Positions 44,548-55,202 are shown, numbered from the stretch's first letter. The stretch is DNA of 64,000 nt from Mesorhizobium sp. AR10 (GCF_024746795.1 NZ_CP080524.1:1736001-1800000); one strand, 5' to 3'. Notes: a model not told the origin generated them from the sequence alone. Numbers and translations: made by a program.

Positions 44548-45837
44548 TCAGCCGCCGAACATGCCGAGAAGCTTCTTCTTCAGCTTCGTCACCCTACCTT
44601 CGTCGGCGCTCGCGGCCTGCGTTTCGGCTACCGGCTCGGCCGCCTCTACGCCCGCGGTGGTGACCGGCTGCTGGGCAGCCTGCTTGGCGGCTTCCGCTTC
44701 GGCCAATGCCTGGGCCTTGGCGGCCTCCTTGGCGGCTTTCGCGGCCTCGATGGCGGCAAGCCTCTGTTCCTCGGCCTTGCGCTTGGCCGCTTTCTCCGCG
44801 TCGAGCGCAGCCATCTTGCGGCCGGCCGGCGAATCGATGCGGCCCATACGCGCCGTCTCCATTACCGAGCCGTCGGCGTTGAGCGACGGCGGGTCGATCG
44901 GCACGCGTTCACCACGGGCGCGACGCTTCGACCAGTCGGAAACGATGCTGGCTTCCTTGATGCCGGCGATGGTCGGCTTGGGCGCCGGCACGGAGGCCTT
45001 GACCGCGCCGGTGAACGCCGCGTCATAGCTGCTCTGGTAGGCATTGTAGGCGCTCTTCAGCGAATCCGGTTGCGTGGTGGAAGGGCAAAGGCCGGTCGGA
45101 TTGAAAGCCGTACCTTCCGGGGCCACCTGGTTGAAGACATAGCGCTTCTCGCAGACATCGACCTTCGGCGGCACCTTGGTGATCTCGAAATTGTCGTAGC
45201 CGACCTTCAGCATCTTCCAGAAATCGTAGTTCGGATCGTTGCGATAGCGCGCCATGTTGGCGGCCGTCATGCGGAACGGAAAGGCCTGGATCTGGAATTC
45301 GGTCTGTCCGCCCTGGAAGGCGTCGCGGCCGAAGGCATAGATCTGCTCGATCTGCGCGTCGGTCATCGAATAGCAGCCCGACGACGAACAGGCGCCGTGA
45401 ACCATCAGATTGGAACCGGTGCGGCCGTTGGCGCGGTCATAGGCGTTCGGATAGCCGATGTTGAAGGACAAATGATAGTTCGACCGCGGATTCATCTGTT
45501 GCGGGCGGACCGTATAAAAACCTTCCGGCGCCTGGCGGTCGCCTTCGGTGAATTTAGGCCCGAGCTTGCCCGACCATTTGCAGATATCGTAGCTGGCGAC
45601 CAGGTCGTAGCGGCCGCTTGTCTTGGCCTTCCAGATTTCGAGCTTGCCTTCTTCCTTGAAGATGCGGGCCATCACCGACGAGGTGCGGACCATGCCCTTG
45701 GCCTTCATATCGGCCAGGATCTTGTCCGGCAGCGGCTTGTTGGCCTCCGGGGCAAAATCCTTCATCGAGGAATCGGTGCAGCCGGCGACGCCGAGCGCGG
45801 CGATCAGTAGTCCAGTGCGGGCAAACTTGGCAAACAT
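44548..45837 (-). CDS. L,D-transpeptidase family lipoprotein (YafK/ErfK type)
   Basis: A protein of 429 residues from the ATG at 45837, chosen because a lipoprotein signal follows (LLIAALGVAGC, Cys at ~20). The YkuD-type site is HGACSSSGCYSM (~145), with the catalytic cysteine in SGCYS. The C-terminal ~110 residues are extremely rich in Ala, Lys and Glu (AEKAAKRKAEEQ repeats), predicting a long helical or coiled-coil arm, and end in a basic KLKKKLLG. It should cross-link peptidoglycan or attach a partner to it, while anchored in a membrane. Confidence 0.88.
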   Translation of the reverse strand: MFAKFARTGLLIAALGVAGCTDSSMKDFAPEANKPLPDKILADMKAKGMVRTSSVMARIFKEEGKLEIWKAKTSGRYDLVASYDICKWSGKLGPKFTEGDRQAPEGFYTVRPQQMNPRSNYHLSFNIGYPNAYDRANGRTGSNLMVHGACSSSGCYSMTDAQIEQIYAFGRDAFQGGQTEFQIQAFPFRMTAANMARYRNDPNYDFWKMLKVGYDNFEITKVPPKVDVCEKRYVFNQVAPEGTAFNPTGLCPSTTQPDSLKSAYNAYQSSYDAAFTGAVKASVPAPKPTIAGIKEASIVSDWSKRRARGERVPIDPPSLNADGSVMETARMGRIDSPAGRKMAALDAEKAAKRKAEEQRLAAIEAAKAAKEAAKAQALAEAEAAKQAAQQPVTTAGVEAAEPVAETQAASADEGRVTKLKKKLLGMFGG

Positions 45838-46053
45838 GGGTACGACTATGTCTTTTCTCTCGGAGCCACAGGCTTGGGCATCGCCGGGCCGCACGCTGAA
45901 CATTGAAGGAGCCTAAGCCCGTTAACCTTGAAAATTCCTTACCGCAAGCGTTGGACGCTTCCCCTTACGGCAATTTCATTGAGCCGAATGCAGCGGCATT
46001 TTTGTGGCGAAATTGCTCCAAGTCGCCACATTGCCGCGTGGGAACCCCTGAAA

Positions 46054-47004
46054 TCAAAGGCTGCGGCCCATCGCCAGGTACTTTTCGCGCCGATGTTCGC
46101 GAAAATCGGTATTGGCGCCGGAAAACTCCTTCATCGTCTTGGCAATGAGGTCGCCGGTGGCGGCAATCACCGTTTCGGCGCCACGATGGGCGCCACCGAG
46201 CGGCTCGGGAATGATGGCATCGATGATCTTCAGTTCCAGAAGATCCTGGGCGGTGATCTTCATGTTGGTCGCCGCGTCCTTCGAACGGGTGGTGTCGCGC
46301 CACAGGATCGAGGCAGCGCCCTCCGGCGAGATCACCGAATAGATGGCGTGTTCAAGCATGTAGACACGGTTGGCGGTGGCGATAGCTATGGCGCCGCCAG
46401 AGCCGCCTTCGCCGATGACCACCGAGATCGACGGCACTTTCAGGCCGAGGCAGGCCGAGGTCGAGCGGGCAATGGCTTCCGCCTGGCCGCGCTCCTCGGC
46501 GCCGACGCCGGGATAGGCGCCGGCGGTGTCGACCAGCGTCAGCAGCGGGATATTGAAGCGGTCGGCGAGTTCCATCAGCCGCACCGCCTTCCGGTAGCCC
46601 TCCGGCCGCACCGAACCGAAATTATGCTTGAGCCGGCTGGTCGTGTCCGAGCCCTTCTCCTGGCCAATGATCGCCACCGGTTCGCCGCGGAAACGGGCAA
46701 AGCCGCCGACGATCGCCTGGTCCTCGCCGAAATTGCGGTCGCCGGCGAGCGGCGTGAAATCGTTGAACAGGCCCTTGATGTAGTCGACACAGTGCGGCCT
46801 GTCGGGATGGCGCGCCACCTGCACCTTCTGCCACGGAGTCAGCGCCTTGTAGGCCTCGCGCAGCGCGTCGCGCGAGCGTTTCTCAAGACGGCTGATCTCG
46901 TCGCCGACATCGACGGCCTCGCCATTCTCGGCAAGCTTCTTCAGTTCGAGGATCTTGCCTTCGAGATCCTGCACCGGCTTTTCGAAATCGAGGTAATTGT
47001 ACAT
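46054..47004 (-). CDS. accA: acetyl-CoA carboxylase, carboxyltransferase subunit alpha
   Basis: A protein of 316 residues from the ATG at 47004 ([10 protein letters not shown]), the normal length; the frame continues upstream but without similarity. Conserved blocks: [63 protein letters not shown] and [14 protein letters not shown]. It pairs with AccD to carboxylate acetyl-CoA for fatty-acid synthesis in the cytoplasm. It lies downstream of xerD, as in many Rhizobiales. Confidence 0.97.
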   Translation of the reverse strand: MYNYLDFEKPVQDLEGKILELKKLAENGEAVDVGDEISRLEKRSRDALREAYKALTPWQKVQVARHPDRPHCVDYIKGLFNDFTPLAGDRNFGEDQAIVGGFARFRGEPVAIIGQEKGSDTTSRLKHNFGSVRPEGYRKAVRLMELADRFNIPLLTLVDTAGAYPGVGAEERGQAEAIARSTSACLGLKVPSISVVIGEGGSGGAIAIATANRVYMLEHAIYSVISPEGAASILWRDTTRSKDAATNMKITAQDLLELKIIDAIIPEPLGGAHRGAETVIAATGDLIAKTMKEFSGANTDFREHRREKYLAMGRSL

Positions 47005-47103
47005 TCTTGAGCGGACCGATACGTCGGAAGGCAATGACTGGCGGAACCCTGAAATCATAGGCTCCGCGCGGTGGAACGTCGTTCTCACATAACGATATGA
47101 GGC

Positions 47104-48021
47104 CTAGTCGGCAAGCGGGTGATGATCGTTGACCAGCCGCACCAACCGCTCCTCCAGCACATGCGTGTAAATCTGCGTCGTCGAGATGTCGGCATGGCCA
47201 AGCAGTTGCTGCACGGCCCTGAGATCTGCGCCGTTCTGCAAGAGATGGCTGGCAAAAGCATGGCGCAGCACGTGCGGCGATATTTTGGCCGCGGCGATGC
47301 CGGCCCTGGCAGCGAGGCCCTTCAGGTCGCGGGCAAAGACCTGCCTGGAGAGATAGCCGCTGTCGGAGGCTGCTGGAAACAGGAACGGGCTGTCTGCAAA
47401 AGCCGGCACCGTTGCCCGGGCGGTGAGCCATGCCCGCATCGCCGTGCGCGCCTTGATCGAGAGCGGCACCATGCGTTCCTTGTCGCCCTTGCCGCGTACC
47501 ATGAAGAAGCGGTCATCGCGCTGGGCCACGGTCACCAGCAGGCCGACCAGTTCGGAAACGCGCAAGCCGGTGGCGTAGAGCACCTCGACAAGTGCATGCA
47601 GGCGCAGCGCCGCCAGATTGTCACTATTACCCAACGAGGCATCCATTGCCTCCAGTGCGGCGCGGTCGATCAGCCGGCCGGTATCGGCCTCGCTCATCGT
47701 CTTCGGCAGCGGCCGGCCCTTCTTCGGGCTGTCCAGCGTGCCGGTCGGGTCGTCGCTGCGTAGGCCTTCGGCATAAAGGAATTTGAAGAACTGGCGGATC
47801 GCCGACAGTTTTCGCGCCTGCGAGGTGGCGGCAAAGCCGCGGGCGGCGATGTCGTCGAGATAGGCGCGGATATCGGCGGCGGCAGCAGCGGCAAGGCCAC
47901 CGCGGATCTCACTCGAGGCATCCTCGAGGTCGCGACGATAGGAGGAAAGCGTGTTTTCAGCGGCACCGCGCTCGGCGCTCATCATTTCGAGAAAGGCTTC
48001 GATGCGGGCGGCGCTGTTCAT
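47104..48021 (-). CDS. xerD: site-specific tyrosine recombinase XerD
   Basis: A protein of 305 residues. N-terminal SAM-like core-binding domain ([22 protein letters not shown]), then the catalytic domain with [13 protein letters not shown] (first Arg), [41 protein letters not shown] (nucleophile Tyr). It resolves chromosome dimers at dif with XerC at the division septum. Its place between accA and aroK is conserved in relatives, so this is the housekeeping recombinase and not an island integrase. Confidence 0.95.
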   Translation of the reverse strand: MNSAARIEAFLEMMSAERGAAENTLSSYRRDLEDASSEIRGGLAAAAAADIRAYLDDIAARGFAATSQARKLSAIRQFFKFLYAEGLRSDDPTGTLDSPKKGRPLPKTMSEADTGRLIDRAALEAMDASLGNSDNLAALRLHALVEVLYATGLRVSELVGLLVTVAQRDDRFFMVRGKGDKERMVPLSIKARTAMRAWLTARATVPAFADSPFLFPAASDSGYLSRQVFARDLKGLAARAGIAAAKISPHVLRHAFASHLLQNGADLRAVQQLLGHADISTTQIYTHVLEERLVRLVNDHHPLAD

Positions 48022-48048
48022 TTTCTTGGGGACAGTTTTTCTTTTGGG

Positions 48049-48201
48049 TCAGTTCTTCTTGGGGTTCAGCTTTTCCGGAGGGATGCGAACGCTCATCTCG
48101 GCCTTTTTCGGCTCGACGAACATCGCCAGCGCGAACATCGTACCATAGGCAATGCCAGCGAGAATCGTGAGCGTCACGACAAAGCGAAACAGTGTCGGCA
48201 T
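48049..48201 (-). CDS. small membrane protein, function unknown
   Basis: A protein of 50 residues read on the minus strand from the ATG at 48201. It has one membrane segment (FVVTLTILAGIAYGTMFALAMF without charge, preceded by a short basic start) and a polar tail (EPKKAEMSVRIPPEKLNPKK). It lies 27 bases upstream of xerD and is divergent from aroK. The clean membrane-then-charged pattern supports a real gene. I recall similar small proteins in Mesorhizobium beside xerD but cannot name a function. Confidence 0.6.
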   Translation of the reverse strand: MPTLFRFVVTLTILAGIAYGTMFALAMFVEPKKAEMSVRIPPEKLNPKKN

Positions 48202-48294
48202 CAATCTCGCCCGTCTTCGTGTTTTGCGTTTCCAAACCCTGTGCCCTTATGAGACGTCAATCCGGCCAATTCAAGGACGAAGGGTTTGTTCGAC

Positions 48295-48339
48295 GCAGGT
48301 CCCAACCGGAAAACCGCGCAACACTTTTCCGGGACCTGC
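48295..48339. repeat. REP-like palindromic repeat
   Basis: GCAGGTCCC (48295-48303) pairs with GGGACCTGC (48331-48339), and inside it CCGGAAAA pairs with TTTTCCGG, giving an almost continuous 17-bp stem. The core CCGGAAAACCG...ACACTTTTCCGG is shared with the element at 59056-59099. It lies in the leader of aroK. Confidence 0.75.
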
Positions 48340-48402
48340 GAAGGGCGCCATGCTTGACGCAAACAGGCTTTTGATGTCGATACGCCGGCAAAGAGGGCTC
48401 GT

Positions 48403-49014
48403 ATGAACGCGCTACCAGCAAATCCTCCCGGCGAGAGCCATGCCGCACTGCTCGACCGGTTGGGCAACCGTTCCGTCGTGTTTGTCGGACTGATGGGCGC
48501 CGGCAAGACGGCGGTCGGCCGCAAGGTGGCGGCAATGCTGGCACTGCCCTTCATCGACAGCGACCAGGAGATCGAAAGCGTGTCGCGCATGACCGTGCCT
48601 GAACTGTTCGAGCGCTATGGCGAGACGGAGTTCCGGGCGCTGGAGCAGCGCGTCATCCTGCGCGTGCTGGAAAACGGCCCGCAGGTGCTGTCGACCGGCG
48701 GCGGCGCCTTCATGAATGCGCAGACGCGTGAGGCGATCACGAGCCATGGCGTGTCGGTATGGCTGAAGGCCGAGATCGACCTGTTGATGGAACGGGTTTC
48801 CAAGAAGCAGAACCGGCCGCTGCTGAAAAGTTCCGATCCCCGCGCCGTGCTCGAGCGGCTGATGGCCGAGCGTTATCCGATCTACGCCGAGGCAAATGTC
48901 ACCGTGCCGACCCGCGACGATCGCAAGGAGGTCATTGCGGCCGAAGTTGTCGAGGCGCTTTACGGACATTTCGGTCTTCCAGCGGCCACTACGCTGGGCG
49001 AGGCGCGGTCGTGA
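48403..49014 (+). CDS. aroK: shikimate kinase
   Basis: A protein of 203 residues. The P-loop is [15 protein letters not shown] (~35), followed by [28 protein letters not shown] and LSTGGGAF, all shikimate-kinase hallmarks. It phosphorylates shikimate in the aromatic amino acid pathway. The N-terminus is ~25 residues longer than in E. coli AroK. The stop overlaps the GTG of aroB, so both are co-translated. Confidence 0.96.
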   Translation: MNALPANPPGESHAALLDRLGNRSVVFVGLMGAGKTAVGRKVAAMLALPFIDSDQEIESVSRMTVPELFERYGETEFRALEQRVILRVLENGPQVLSTGGGAFMNAQTREAITSHGVSVWLKAEIDLLMERVSKKQNRPLLKSSDPRAVLERLMAERYPIYAEANVTVPTRDDRKEVIAAEVVEALYGHFGLPAATTLGEARS

Positions 49015-50168
49015 GCGCCGATGCAGTCACCGTCGAGGTCGGGCTTGGCGACCGCGCCTATGACATCCTGATCGGCGCAGGCCTGCTGTCGCGCGCCGGC
49101 GTCGAGATTTCGCGCCGCCTGCCGGGCACGCGGGCAGCGGTGGTCACCGACGACAACGTCGCCGCAGCACACCTCGAAACGCTGAAGGCCGGTCTCGAAA
49201 AGGGTGGCATCCAGCCTGCCGTCATCACGCTGCCGGCCGGCGAAAAGACCAAGAGCTTTGCGCATCTCGAGGAGGTGGTCGACGGTGTGCTCGCCGCCCG
49301 TCTGGAGCGCGGCGATGTCGTCATCGCGCTTGGCGGCGGCGTCATCGGCGACCTTGCCGGTTTTGCCGCCGGCATCGTGCGCCGCGGCATGAATTTCGTG
49401 CAGATACCGACCTCGCTGCTGGCGCAGGTCGATTCCTCGGTCGGCGGCAAGACCGGCATCAACAGTGCGCGCGGCAAGAACCTCGTTGGCGTCTTCCATC
49501 AACCGAAGTTGGTGCTGGCCGACACCGAGGTGCTCGACACACTGCCGATCCGGGAATTTCGCGCCGGCTATGCCGAGCTTGCCAAATATGGGCTGATCGA
49601 CCGCCCGGACTTTTTCGCCTGGCTGGAGGAGAACTGGAGCCAAGTGTTTGCCGGCGGTCCGGAGCGAGCGCAGGCGATCGCCGAAGCCTGCCGCGCCAAG
49701 GCCGATGTCGTGGCGCGTGACGAATTCGAGACCGGCGACCGTGCGCTGCTCAATCTTGGTCACACCTTTGGCCATGCGCTGGAGGCCGCGACGCAATATG
49801 ACGGCACCCGCCTCGTCCATGGCGAGGGCGTCGCGATCGGAATGGCGCTGGCATATCGCTTTTCGTCCAGGCTCAACCTGGCGAGCCCCGACGATGCGGC
49901 GCGTGTCGAGACGCATCTTCGCGCCGTCGGCCTGCCATGGCGGATGGCCGATATCCCAGGTGAGCTGCCCGATGCCGAGGCGCTGTTCTCGTTCATCACC
50001 CAGGACAAGAAGGTGTCGCGCGGCGCGCTAACCTTTATCCTGACGCGCGGCATCGGCCAGTCTTTCATCGCCAGGGACGTGCCGGCGTCGGAAGTCTTGT
50101 CCTTCCTGAAAGAGAACCATCGAGGCCTAAAAGGGAACCGTTCGGGTTTGGGGGAAGGCCGGGGATGA
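49011..50168 (+). CDS. aroB: 3-dehydroquinate synthase
   Basis: A protein of 385 residues from the GTG at 49011, which overlaps the aroK stop (GTGA). Motifs: [68 protein letters not shown] and HGEGVAIGM, with the zinc ligands in the last ones. It forms 3-dehydroquinate from DAHP in the shikimate pathway. The C-terminus has a ~15-residue extension rich in Gly and Arg that overlaps the next gene's start. Confidence 0.97.
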   Translation: MSADAVTVEVGLGDRAYDILIGAGLLSRAGVEISRRLPGTRAAVVTDDNVAAAHLETLKAGLEKGGIQPAVITLPAGEKTKSFAHLEEVVDGVLAARLERGDVVIALGGGVIGDLAGFAAGIVRRGMNFVQIPTSLLAQVDSSVGGKTGINSARGKNLVGVFHQPKLVLADTEVLDTLPIREFRAGYAELAKYGLIDRPDFFAWLEENWSQVFAGGPERAQAIAEACRAKADVVARDEFETGDRALLNLGHTFGHALEAATQYDGTRLVHGEGVAIGMALAYRFSSRLNLASPDDAARVETHLRAVGLPWRMADIPGELPDAEALFSFITQDKKVSRGALTFILTRGIGQSFIARDVPASEVLSFLKENHRGLKGNRSGLGEGRG

Positions 50169-51058
50169 ACGAAGCCGGCTGGATCGTCGCTGCCGTGCTT
50201 GCCGCCCTCGGTCTGCTGGTCCTTGGGTTTCGTGCACGTTTTCTCGCCTTGTTCGGCTACGAGTTGCTGCCCATCGAGCCGCAGCGGTCGGCGCATGACG
50301 AATTGCGCGGCGCCGTCGATGATTTTCGCCGTGACGGCCAGGTGGTGCGCGAGGATCGCGACCGCATCGGCGGGTTGTTCGATCTCGAAGAGCTCGAAGT
50401 GTCCGACATCATGGTCCACCGCACCAATATGCGTTCGGTCAATGCCGATAATGCGTCGGAAACGGTGGTGCGCGAAATCCTGCAGAGCCCGCACACGCGC
50501 ATGCCCCTTTGGAAGGGCTCGCTCGACAACATCGTCGGCGTGCTGCACGCCAAGGACCTGCTGCGCGCGCTGAACGATGTCGGCAATGATTTTTCCAAGA
50601 TCGACGTGATGAAGATCGCCTCAAAGCCTTGGTTCGTGCCCGACACCACGACGCTGCAGGAACAGCTCAACGCCTTTCTGCGCCGCAAGGCGCATTTCGC
50701 CATTGTCGTCGACGAATATGGCGAGGTCGAAGGGCTGGTAACGCTGGAGGATATCATCGAGGAGATCGTCGGCGAGATCGCCGACGAGCACGATGTCGAG
50801 ATCCAGGGCGTCAAGCAGGAGGCCGACGGTTCCATAGTCGTTGACGGCAACGTGCCGATCCGCGACCTGAACCGGGCGCTCGACTGGAACCTGCCGGACG
50901 AGGAAGCCACCACCATTGCCGGCCTCGTCATCCACGAGACGCAGTCGATCCCGGAGGAGAAGCAGGCTTTCACCTTTCATGGCAAGCGCTTCACCGTCAT
51001 GAAGCGCGACAAGAACCGCATCGCAAAGCTGCGGATCAAGCCGGCCGGCGAAGCCTAA
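50165..51058 (+). CDS. CBS-domain CorC/HlyC-like protein lacking the DUF21 membrane domain
   Basis: A protein of 297 residues. After one hydrophobic segment (~7-22) it goes directly into the [11 protein letters not shown] linker, two CBS motifs ([58 protein letters not shown] split over both) and a CorC_HlyC transporter-associated domain ([26 protein letters not shown]). Relatives encoded behind aroB in Rhizobiales usually have ~430 residues with a four-helix DUF21 domain in front. Here ~130 residues of it appear missing in frame. Starts on aroB's stop (ATGA). Possibly a magnesium/cobalt efflux-related protein with altered function. Confidence 0.85.
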   Translation: MNEAGWIVAAVLAALGLLVLGFRARFLALFGYELLPIEPQRSAHDELRGAVDDFRRDGQVVREDRDRIGGLFDLEELEVSDIMVHRTNMRSVNADNASETVVREILQSPHTRMPLWKGSLDNIVGVLHAKDLLRALNDVGNDFSKIDVMKIASKPWFVPDTTTLQEQLNAFLRRKAHFAIVVDEYGEVEGLVTLEDIIEEIVGEIADEHDVEIQGVKQEADGSIVVDGNVPIRDLNRALDWNLPDEEATTIAGLVIHETQSIPEEKQAFTFHGKRFTVMKRDKNRIAKLRIKPAGEA

Positions 51059-51065
51059 CGCCGCT

Positions 51066-51368
51066 TCACCAGCGTGTCTTTTCGCCCGGTGCCGCCGGCT
51101 CGATCGCCAGCGCATGCACGCCGGCCTTCAACTCGTCCGCCAGAAGCTCGTTGACGGCACGGTGGCGGTCGATGCGGCTCATGCCGGCAAAGGTTGGCGA
51201 GACGATGCGGACACGGAAATGCGTCTCGCCCGTGCCGTCATAGGCACCGTGATGGTCGGAGCCGTGGTGGTGATGGCCGGCATGAAGATGGCTTTCATTG
51301 ACGATAACCAGCCGCTCCGGCGAAAACGCCTTGTTCAGCTTGTCTTCCATCGTTGCCTGTATGGACAT
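51066..51368 (-). CDS. bolA: BolA family protein
   Basis: A protein of 100 residues from the ATG at 51368. It has the BolA start (MEDKLNKAF-PERLVIVNESHLHAGH), a His-rich insert (HHHHGSDHHG), GETHFRVRIVSP, the helix SRIDRHRAVNELLADEL, and HALAIEP. BolA proteins bind [2Fe-2S] clusters with monothiol glutaredoxins and influence iron regulation and cell shape. The extra histidines are typical of alphaproteobacterial forms. It is convergent with the CBS gene and divergent from the J-domain gene. Confidence 0.93.
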   Translation of the reverse strand: MSIQATMEDKLNKAFSPERLVIVNESHLHAGHHHHGSDHHGAYDGTGETHFRVRIVSPTFAGMSRIDRHRAVNELLADELKAGVHALAIEPAAPGEKTRW

Positions 51369-51503
51369 CGTCGCTTCTCCGCCCCACATCTATGGCTGCC
51401 GCCATTAAATTCGCCATTCGCCGGTTTTATGCCGCGATTCAGCGGTTAGGGCGATCATCGTGAAAATGTCAATTCTTGTTTCGCAGTAGCGAACAGCCCA
51501 TAA

Positions 51504-52133
51504 ATGGGTGAGATGAAACCGTATCCCAAATATTTCGAGAAGATTCGGGTCCGCCCCGACAAGGATGCGGAGCTCAAGTCGCGCTCGCCGATCTGCCAGT
51601 GGGACGGCTGCAAGGAGGCCGGCACTCATCGTGCGCCGGTCGGGCGCATGAAGGAAGGCGAGTATTTTCAGTTCTGCTTCGACCATGTGCGCGAGTACAA
51701 CAAGGGCTTCAACTATTTCTCCGGTGTCCCCGATACCGAGATCGCCCGCTTCCAGAAGGAAGCGATGACTGGCCACCGGCCGACATGGAAGATGGGCGTC
51801 AACGGCGCTTCGACGCGGTCCTCACCCGATTTCGCCCAGCAGCGCTCCGGCCGTGCCGGCTATTATAACCGCATGCGCGACCCGTTCGACCTGTTCAAAG
51901 GTCCGAAGGACCCGCGCGAGGCGCGCGAGCGCAAGGCCAAGCCGCTTGAGGCCAAGGCGCTGGAAACGCTTGGCCTTGATACAAAGGCGACTGGCAAGGA
52001 TATCAAGGCGCGGTATAAGGAACTGGTGAAGCGCCATCATCCGGATGCGAATGGTGGCGACAGAGGTTCGGAAGACCGGTTCCGCGATGTGCTGCAGGCC
52101 TATCGCGTGCTCAAGCAGGCAGGTTTGTGCTGA
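51504..52133 (+). CDS. J-domain (DnaJ-like) molecular chaperone
   Basis: A protein of 209 residues. The J-domain is at the C-terminus (~148-205): LETLGLDTKATGKDIKARYKELVKRHHPDANGGD (seen in two parts) with the HPD tripeptide. The N-terminal ~140 residues are a conserved Rhizobiales domain with PICQWDGCKEAGTHRAPVGR, EYFQFCFDHVREYN-GFNYF, a possible Cys-based metal site. It should stimulate an Hsp70 partner. It lies upstream of cobS with ~120 bases between. Confidence 0.9.
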   Translation: MGEMKPYPKYFEKIRVRPDKDAELKSRSPICQWDGCKEAGTHRAPVGRMKEGEYFQFCFDHVREYNKGFNYFSGVPDTEIARFQKEAMTGHRPTWKMGVNGASTRSSPDFAQQRSGRAGYYNRMRDPFDLFKGPKDPREARERKAKPLEAKALETLGLDTKATGKDIKARYKELVKRHHPDANGGDRGSEDRFRDVLQAYRVLKQAGLC

Positions 52134-52154
52134 GCGACCTTACGGTTTGTGTCG

Positions 52155-52181
52155 TTTTCCAACTTTCATAAGGTTGGAAAA
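52155..52181 (+). terminator. hairpin between the J-domain gene and cobS
   Basis: TTTTCCAAC and GTTGGAAAA form a perfect 9-bp stem around a 9-base loop, 22 bases after the J-domain gene stop. The stem is not followed by a T-run on the plus strand, so it may be a weak terminator or an mRNA-processing hairpin. Confidence 0.35.
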
Positions 52182-52256
52182 GGCTCTAAGACCGCCCCCG
52201 AACAAAATAGATTGCCGGCGAAATCAGGCGTTTCGCCCGTGGAGACGTTGATAGAG

Positions 52257-53243
52257 ATGAACAAGGTCGATCGCGACATCGCCAACCTGCCCGACACCAC
52301 GGTGTCGGTGAAGGAGAAATTCGGCTTCGAGTCCAAGATGGTGGTGCCGGCCTATTCGGTGACCAGCGAACATGTGCCCGACATCGATCCGGACTATCTG
52401 TTCGACAAGAACACGACGATGGCGATCCTTGCCGGCTTTGCCTATAACCGCCGCGTCATGGTCTCGGGCTATCACGGCACCGGCAAGTCCACCCATATCG
52501 AACAGGTCGCCGCCCGTCTCAACTGGCCTTGCGTGCGCGTCAACCTCGACAGCCATGTCAGCCGTATCGACCTCGTCGGCAAGGACGCGATCGTCGTCAA
52601 GGACGGGCTGCAGATCACCGAATTCCGCGACGGCATCCTGCCCTGGGCCTACCAGCACAATGTCGCGCTGTGCTTCGACGAGTATGACGCCGGCCGTCCG
52701 GACGTGATGTTCGTGATCCAGCGCGTGCTGGAATCATCGGGCCGGCTGACGCTGCTCGACCAGAGCCGGGTCATCCGTCCACACCCGGCCTTCCGGCTGT
52801 TTTCGACTGCCAACACAGTCGGCCTGGGCGATACCACCGGGCTCTATCACGGCACCCAGCAGATCAACCAGGCGCAGATGGATCGCTGGTCGATCGTCAC
52901 GACGCTGAACTATCTGCCGCACGACAATGAAGTCGCGATCGTGCTGGCCAAGGCCAAGCACTATCGCGACGCCAAGGGCAAGGACATCGTCAACAAGATG
53001 GTGCGTGTCGCCGACATGACCCGTTCGGCCTTCATCAACGGCGATCTGTCGACCGTCATGAGCCCGCGTACGGTCATCACCTGGGCCGAGAATGCCGAGA
53101 TATTCGGCAATATCGGCATGGCGTTCCGGCTGACCTTCCTCAACAAATGCGACGAGCTGGAACGCTCGGTGGTTGCCGAGTTCTACCAGCGTGCCTTCGG
53201 CGAAGATCTGCCCGAATCGGCCGCAAACGTGGTGCTGGGCTAA
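52257..53243 (+). CDS. cobS: aerobic cobaltochelatase subunit CobS
   Basis: A protein of 328 residues from the ATG at 52257 ([13 protein letters not shown]), the usual start; the frame extends upstream without similarity. AAA+ motifs: [18 protein letters not shown] (Walker A), [18 protein letters not shown] (Walker B), [13 protein letters not shown] (sensor). With CobT and CobN it inserts cobalt into hydrogenobyrinic acid diamide in oxygen-dependent vitamin B12 synthesis. cobT follows after 60 bases, interrupted by a palindromic repeat. Confidence 0.96.
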   Translation: MNKVDRDIANLPDTTVSVKEKFGFESKMVVPAYSVTSEHVPDIDPDYLFDKNTTMAILAGFAYNRRVMVSGYHGTGKSTHIEQVAARLNWPCVRVNLDSHVSRIDLVGKDAIVVKDGLQITEFRDGILPWAYQHNVALCFDEYDAGRPDVMFVIQRVLESSGRLTLLDQSRVIRPHPAFRLFSTANTVGLGDTTGLYHGTQQINQAQMDRWSIVTTLNYLPHDNEVAIVLAKAKHYRDAKGKDIVNKMVRVADMTRSAFINGDLSTVMSPRTVITWAENAEIFGNIGMAFRLTFLNKCDELERSVVAEFYQRAFGEDLPESAANVVLG

Positions 53244-53291
53244 GAGCATGGTTTCGGGAAGTCGCATGACTTTCCGGACAAGATCGTGCTC
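53244..53291. repeat. REP-like palindromic repeat between cobS and cobT
   Basis: GAGCA...TGCTC outer arms enclose CGGGAAGTC-GCAT-GACTTTCCGG, giving an imperfect stem-loop directly after the cobS stop. The arrangement resembles the other repeats of the core part. It may adjust cobT expression relative to cobS. Confidence 0.55.
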
Positions 53292-53303
53292 CAGGGATAA
53301 TTG

Positions 53304-55202
53304 ATGGCGGGTCCGGGCGACAACACGCGCAACAAGTCGAAGACGGGGTCTGAAGCCGACGGCTTCAAGCGCGCCGTCACCGTCTGCATGCGCGCCATCG
53401 CCGGCGACAAGGAACTCGAAGTCGGTTTCGCCAAGGACCGGCCGGCGCTGGCCGGCAACCGCGCCCGGCTGCCCGAATTGCCGAAGAAAGCGTCGAAGGC
53501 CGACATCGCCATTACCCGCGGCCTCGGCGATTCCATGGCGCTGAAGCGCGCCTGCCACGACGCACGCATCCACACCAAGCTGGCGCCGGAGGGCAAGCTG
53601 GCTCGGGCCGTCTATGATGCGGTCGAACAGGCTCGCGTCGAGGCGATCGGTTCCCGCGCCATGCAGGGCGTCGCCGACAATATCGGCTCGATGCTCGAGG
53701 ACAAATACGCCAGGGCCAACCTCATCGACGTCAAGGACAAGGCCGACGCGCCGATCGAGGAAGCGCTGGCCCTGATGGTGCGCGAAAAGCTGACCGGCCG
53801 CGCCGTGCCGAAGAGCGGCGAGCGGCTGGTCGACCTTTGGCGCCCGTGGGTCGAGGAAAAGGCTGCCGCCGATCTCGACGGGTTGTCGGCAAAGCTCGAC
53901 GACCAGCAGGCTTTCGCGCGTGTCGTGCGCGAGATGCTGGCTTCCATGGAAATGGCCGAGGAACTCGGCGACGACCAGGAGACGGAAGACTCCGAGGACA
54001 ATGACGACAACCAGCCGCAAGGCGAGGAGCAGAGCGAGGAGGGCGGCGAGGACGATTCCGGCTCCGAGCAGTCGCAATCCGATGATACCGACGCCTCCGC
54101 CGATGACGAGCAGTCGGCCGAGACCGAGGCGTCCGACGCCACCGCCGACGATTTGTCGGACGATGACGACGCCGATGCCGAGACCCCCGGCGAGGCGCGC
54201 CGCAACGACAATCCCTTCACCAATCTGCCGAAGGAGATCGACTACAAGGTTTTCACGACCGCCTTCGACGAGACGGTGGGCGCCGAGGAACTGTGCGAAG
54301 AGGAAGAGCTGGATCGCTTGCGCGCCTTCCTCGACAAGCAGCTTGCCAATCTTTCCGGCGTCGTCGGCCGGCTGGCCAACCGGCTGCAGCGCCGGCTGAT
54401 GGCGCAGCAGAACCGTTCCTGGGATTTCGATCTCGAAGAGGGCTATCTCGATCCGGCGCGGCTGGTGCGCATTGTCATCGATCCGATGCAGCCGCTGTCC
54501 TTCAAGCAGGAACGCGACACGAAATTCCGCGACACGGTGGTGACGCTGGTGCTCGACAATTCGGGCTCGATGCGCGGCCGGCCAATCACGGTGGCCGCCA
54601 CCTGCGCCGACATCCTGGCGCGCACGCTGGAACGCTGCGGCGTCTCGGTCGAAATCCTCGGCTTCACCACCCGTGCCTGGAAGGGCGGGCAGGCGCGCGA
54701 GAAATGGCTGAAGGACGGCAAGCCGCCGAACCCGGGGCGCCTCAACGATCTGCGCCACATCATCTACAAGTCCGCCGACCATCCATGGCGGCGGGCACGC
54801 CGCAATCTCGGCCTGATGATGCGCGAAGGCCTGCTCAAGGAAAACATCGACGGCGAGGCGTTGCTGTGGGCGCACAACCGCCTGATCGCCCGGCCGGAGC
54901 AACGCAAGATCCTGATGATGATTTCGGACGGTGCGCCGGTCGACGATTCGACGCTGTCGGTCAATCCGGGCAATTATCTCGAACGGCATCTGCGCGCCGT
55001 CATCGAGCTGATCGAGACGCGCTCGCCGGTCGAGCTGCTCGCCATCGGCATTGGCCATGACGTCACCCGCTACTACCGTCGTGCCGTCACCATTGTCGAT
55101 GCCGAGGAACTGGCCGGCGCGATGACCGAGCAGCTGGCCTCGCTGTTCGGCGAGGAAAGCGCACGCGAGACCCGGCGTGGCGGGATGCGGCGCGCCGGAT
55201 GA
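53304..55202 (+). CDS. cobT: aerobic cobaltochelatase subunit CobT
   Basis: A protein of 632 residues from the ATG at 53304; a TTG one codon earlier is also possible. The N-terminal part (~1-215) is the CobT domain, followed by a strongly acidic linker (~215-300: [20 protein letters not shown]) and a C-terminal von Willebrand A domain with the MIDAS motif [11 protein letters not shown] (~418). It forms the chelatase chaperone ring with CobS. The stop overlaps the next gene's ATG. Confidence 0.96.
   Translation: MAGPGDNTRNKSKTGSEADGFKRAVTVCMRAIAGDKELEVGFAKDRPALAGNRARLPELPKKASKADIAITRGLGDSMALKRACHDARIHTKLAPEGKLARAVYDAVEQARVEAIGSRAMQGVADNIGSMLEDKYARANLIDVKDKADAPIEEALALMVREKLTGRAVPKSGERLVDLWRPWVEEKAAADLDGLSAKLDDQQAFARVVREMLASMEMAEELGDDQETEDSEDNDDNQPQGEEQSEEGGEDDSGSEQSQSDDTDASADDEQSAETEASDATADDLSDDDDADAETPGEARRNDNPFTNLPKEIDYKVFTTAFDETVGAEELCEEEELDRLRAFLDKQLANLSGVVGRLANRLQRRLMAQQNRSWDFDLEEGYLDPARLVRIVIDPMQPLSFKQERDTKFRDTVVTLVLDNSGSMRGRPITVAATCADILARTLERCGVSVEILGFTTRAWKGGQAREKWLKDGKPPNPGRLNDLRHIIYKSADHPWRRARRNLGLMMREGLLKENIDGEALLWAHNRLIARPEQRKILMMISDGAPVDDSTLSVNPGNYLERHLRAVIELIETRSPVELLAIGIGHDVTRYYRRAVTIVDAEELAGAMTEQLASLFGEESARETRRGGMRRAG

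Noticed and set aside
47104..48021. Tyrosine recombinase as the integrase of the accessory island
   Set aside because: Its length, motifs and place between accA and aroK are those of housekeeping XerD, and it lies on the core side, 7 kb from the tRNA.
52134..52256. Cobalamin riboswitch before cobS
   Set aside because: I saw only a simple hairpin at 52155-52181, and no B12-box-like conserved core; the region is too short for the full element.
52734..55058. Minus-strand frame of 774 residues
   Set aside because: It mirrors cobS and cobT; the Gly/Leu/Val runs are the reverse reading of CobT's acidic linker. GC-rich genes often give such frames.
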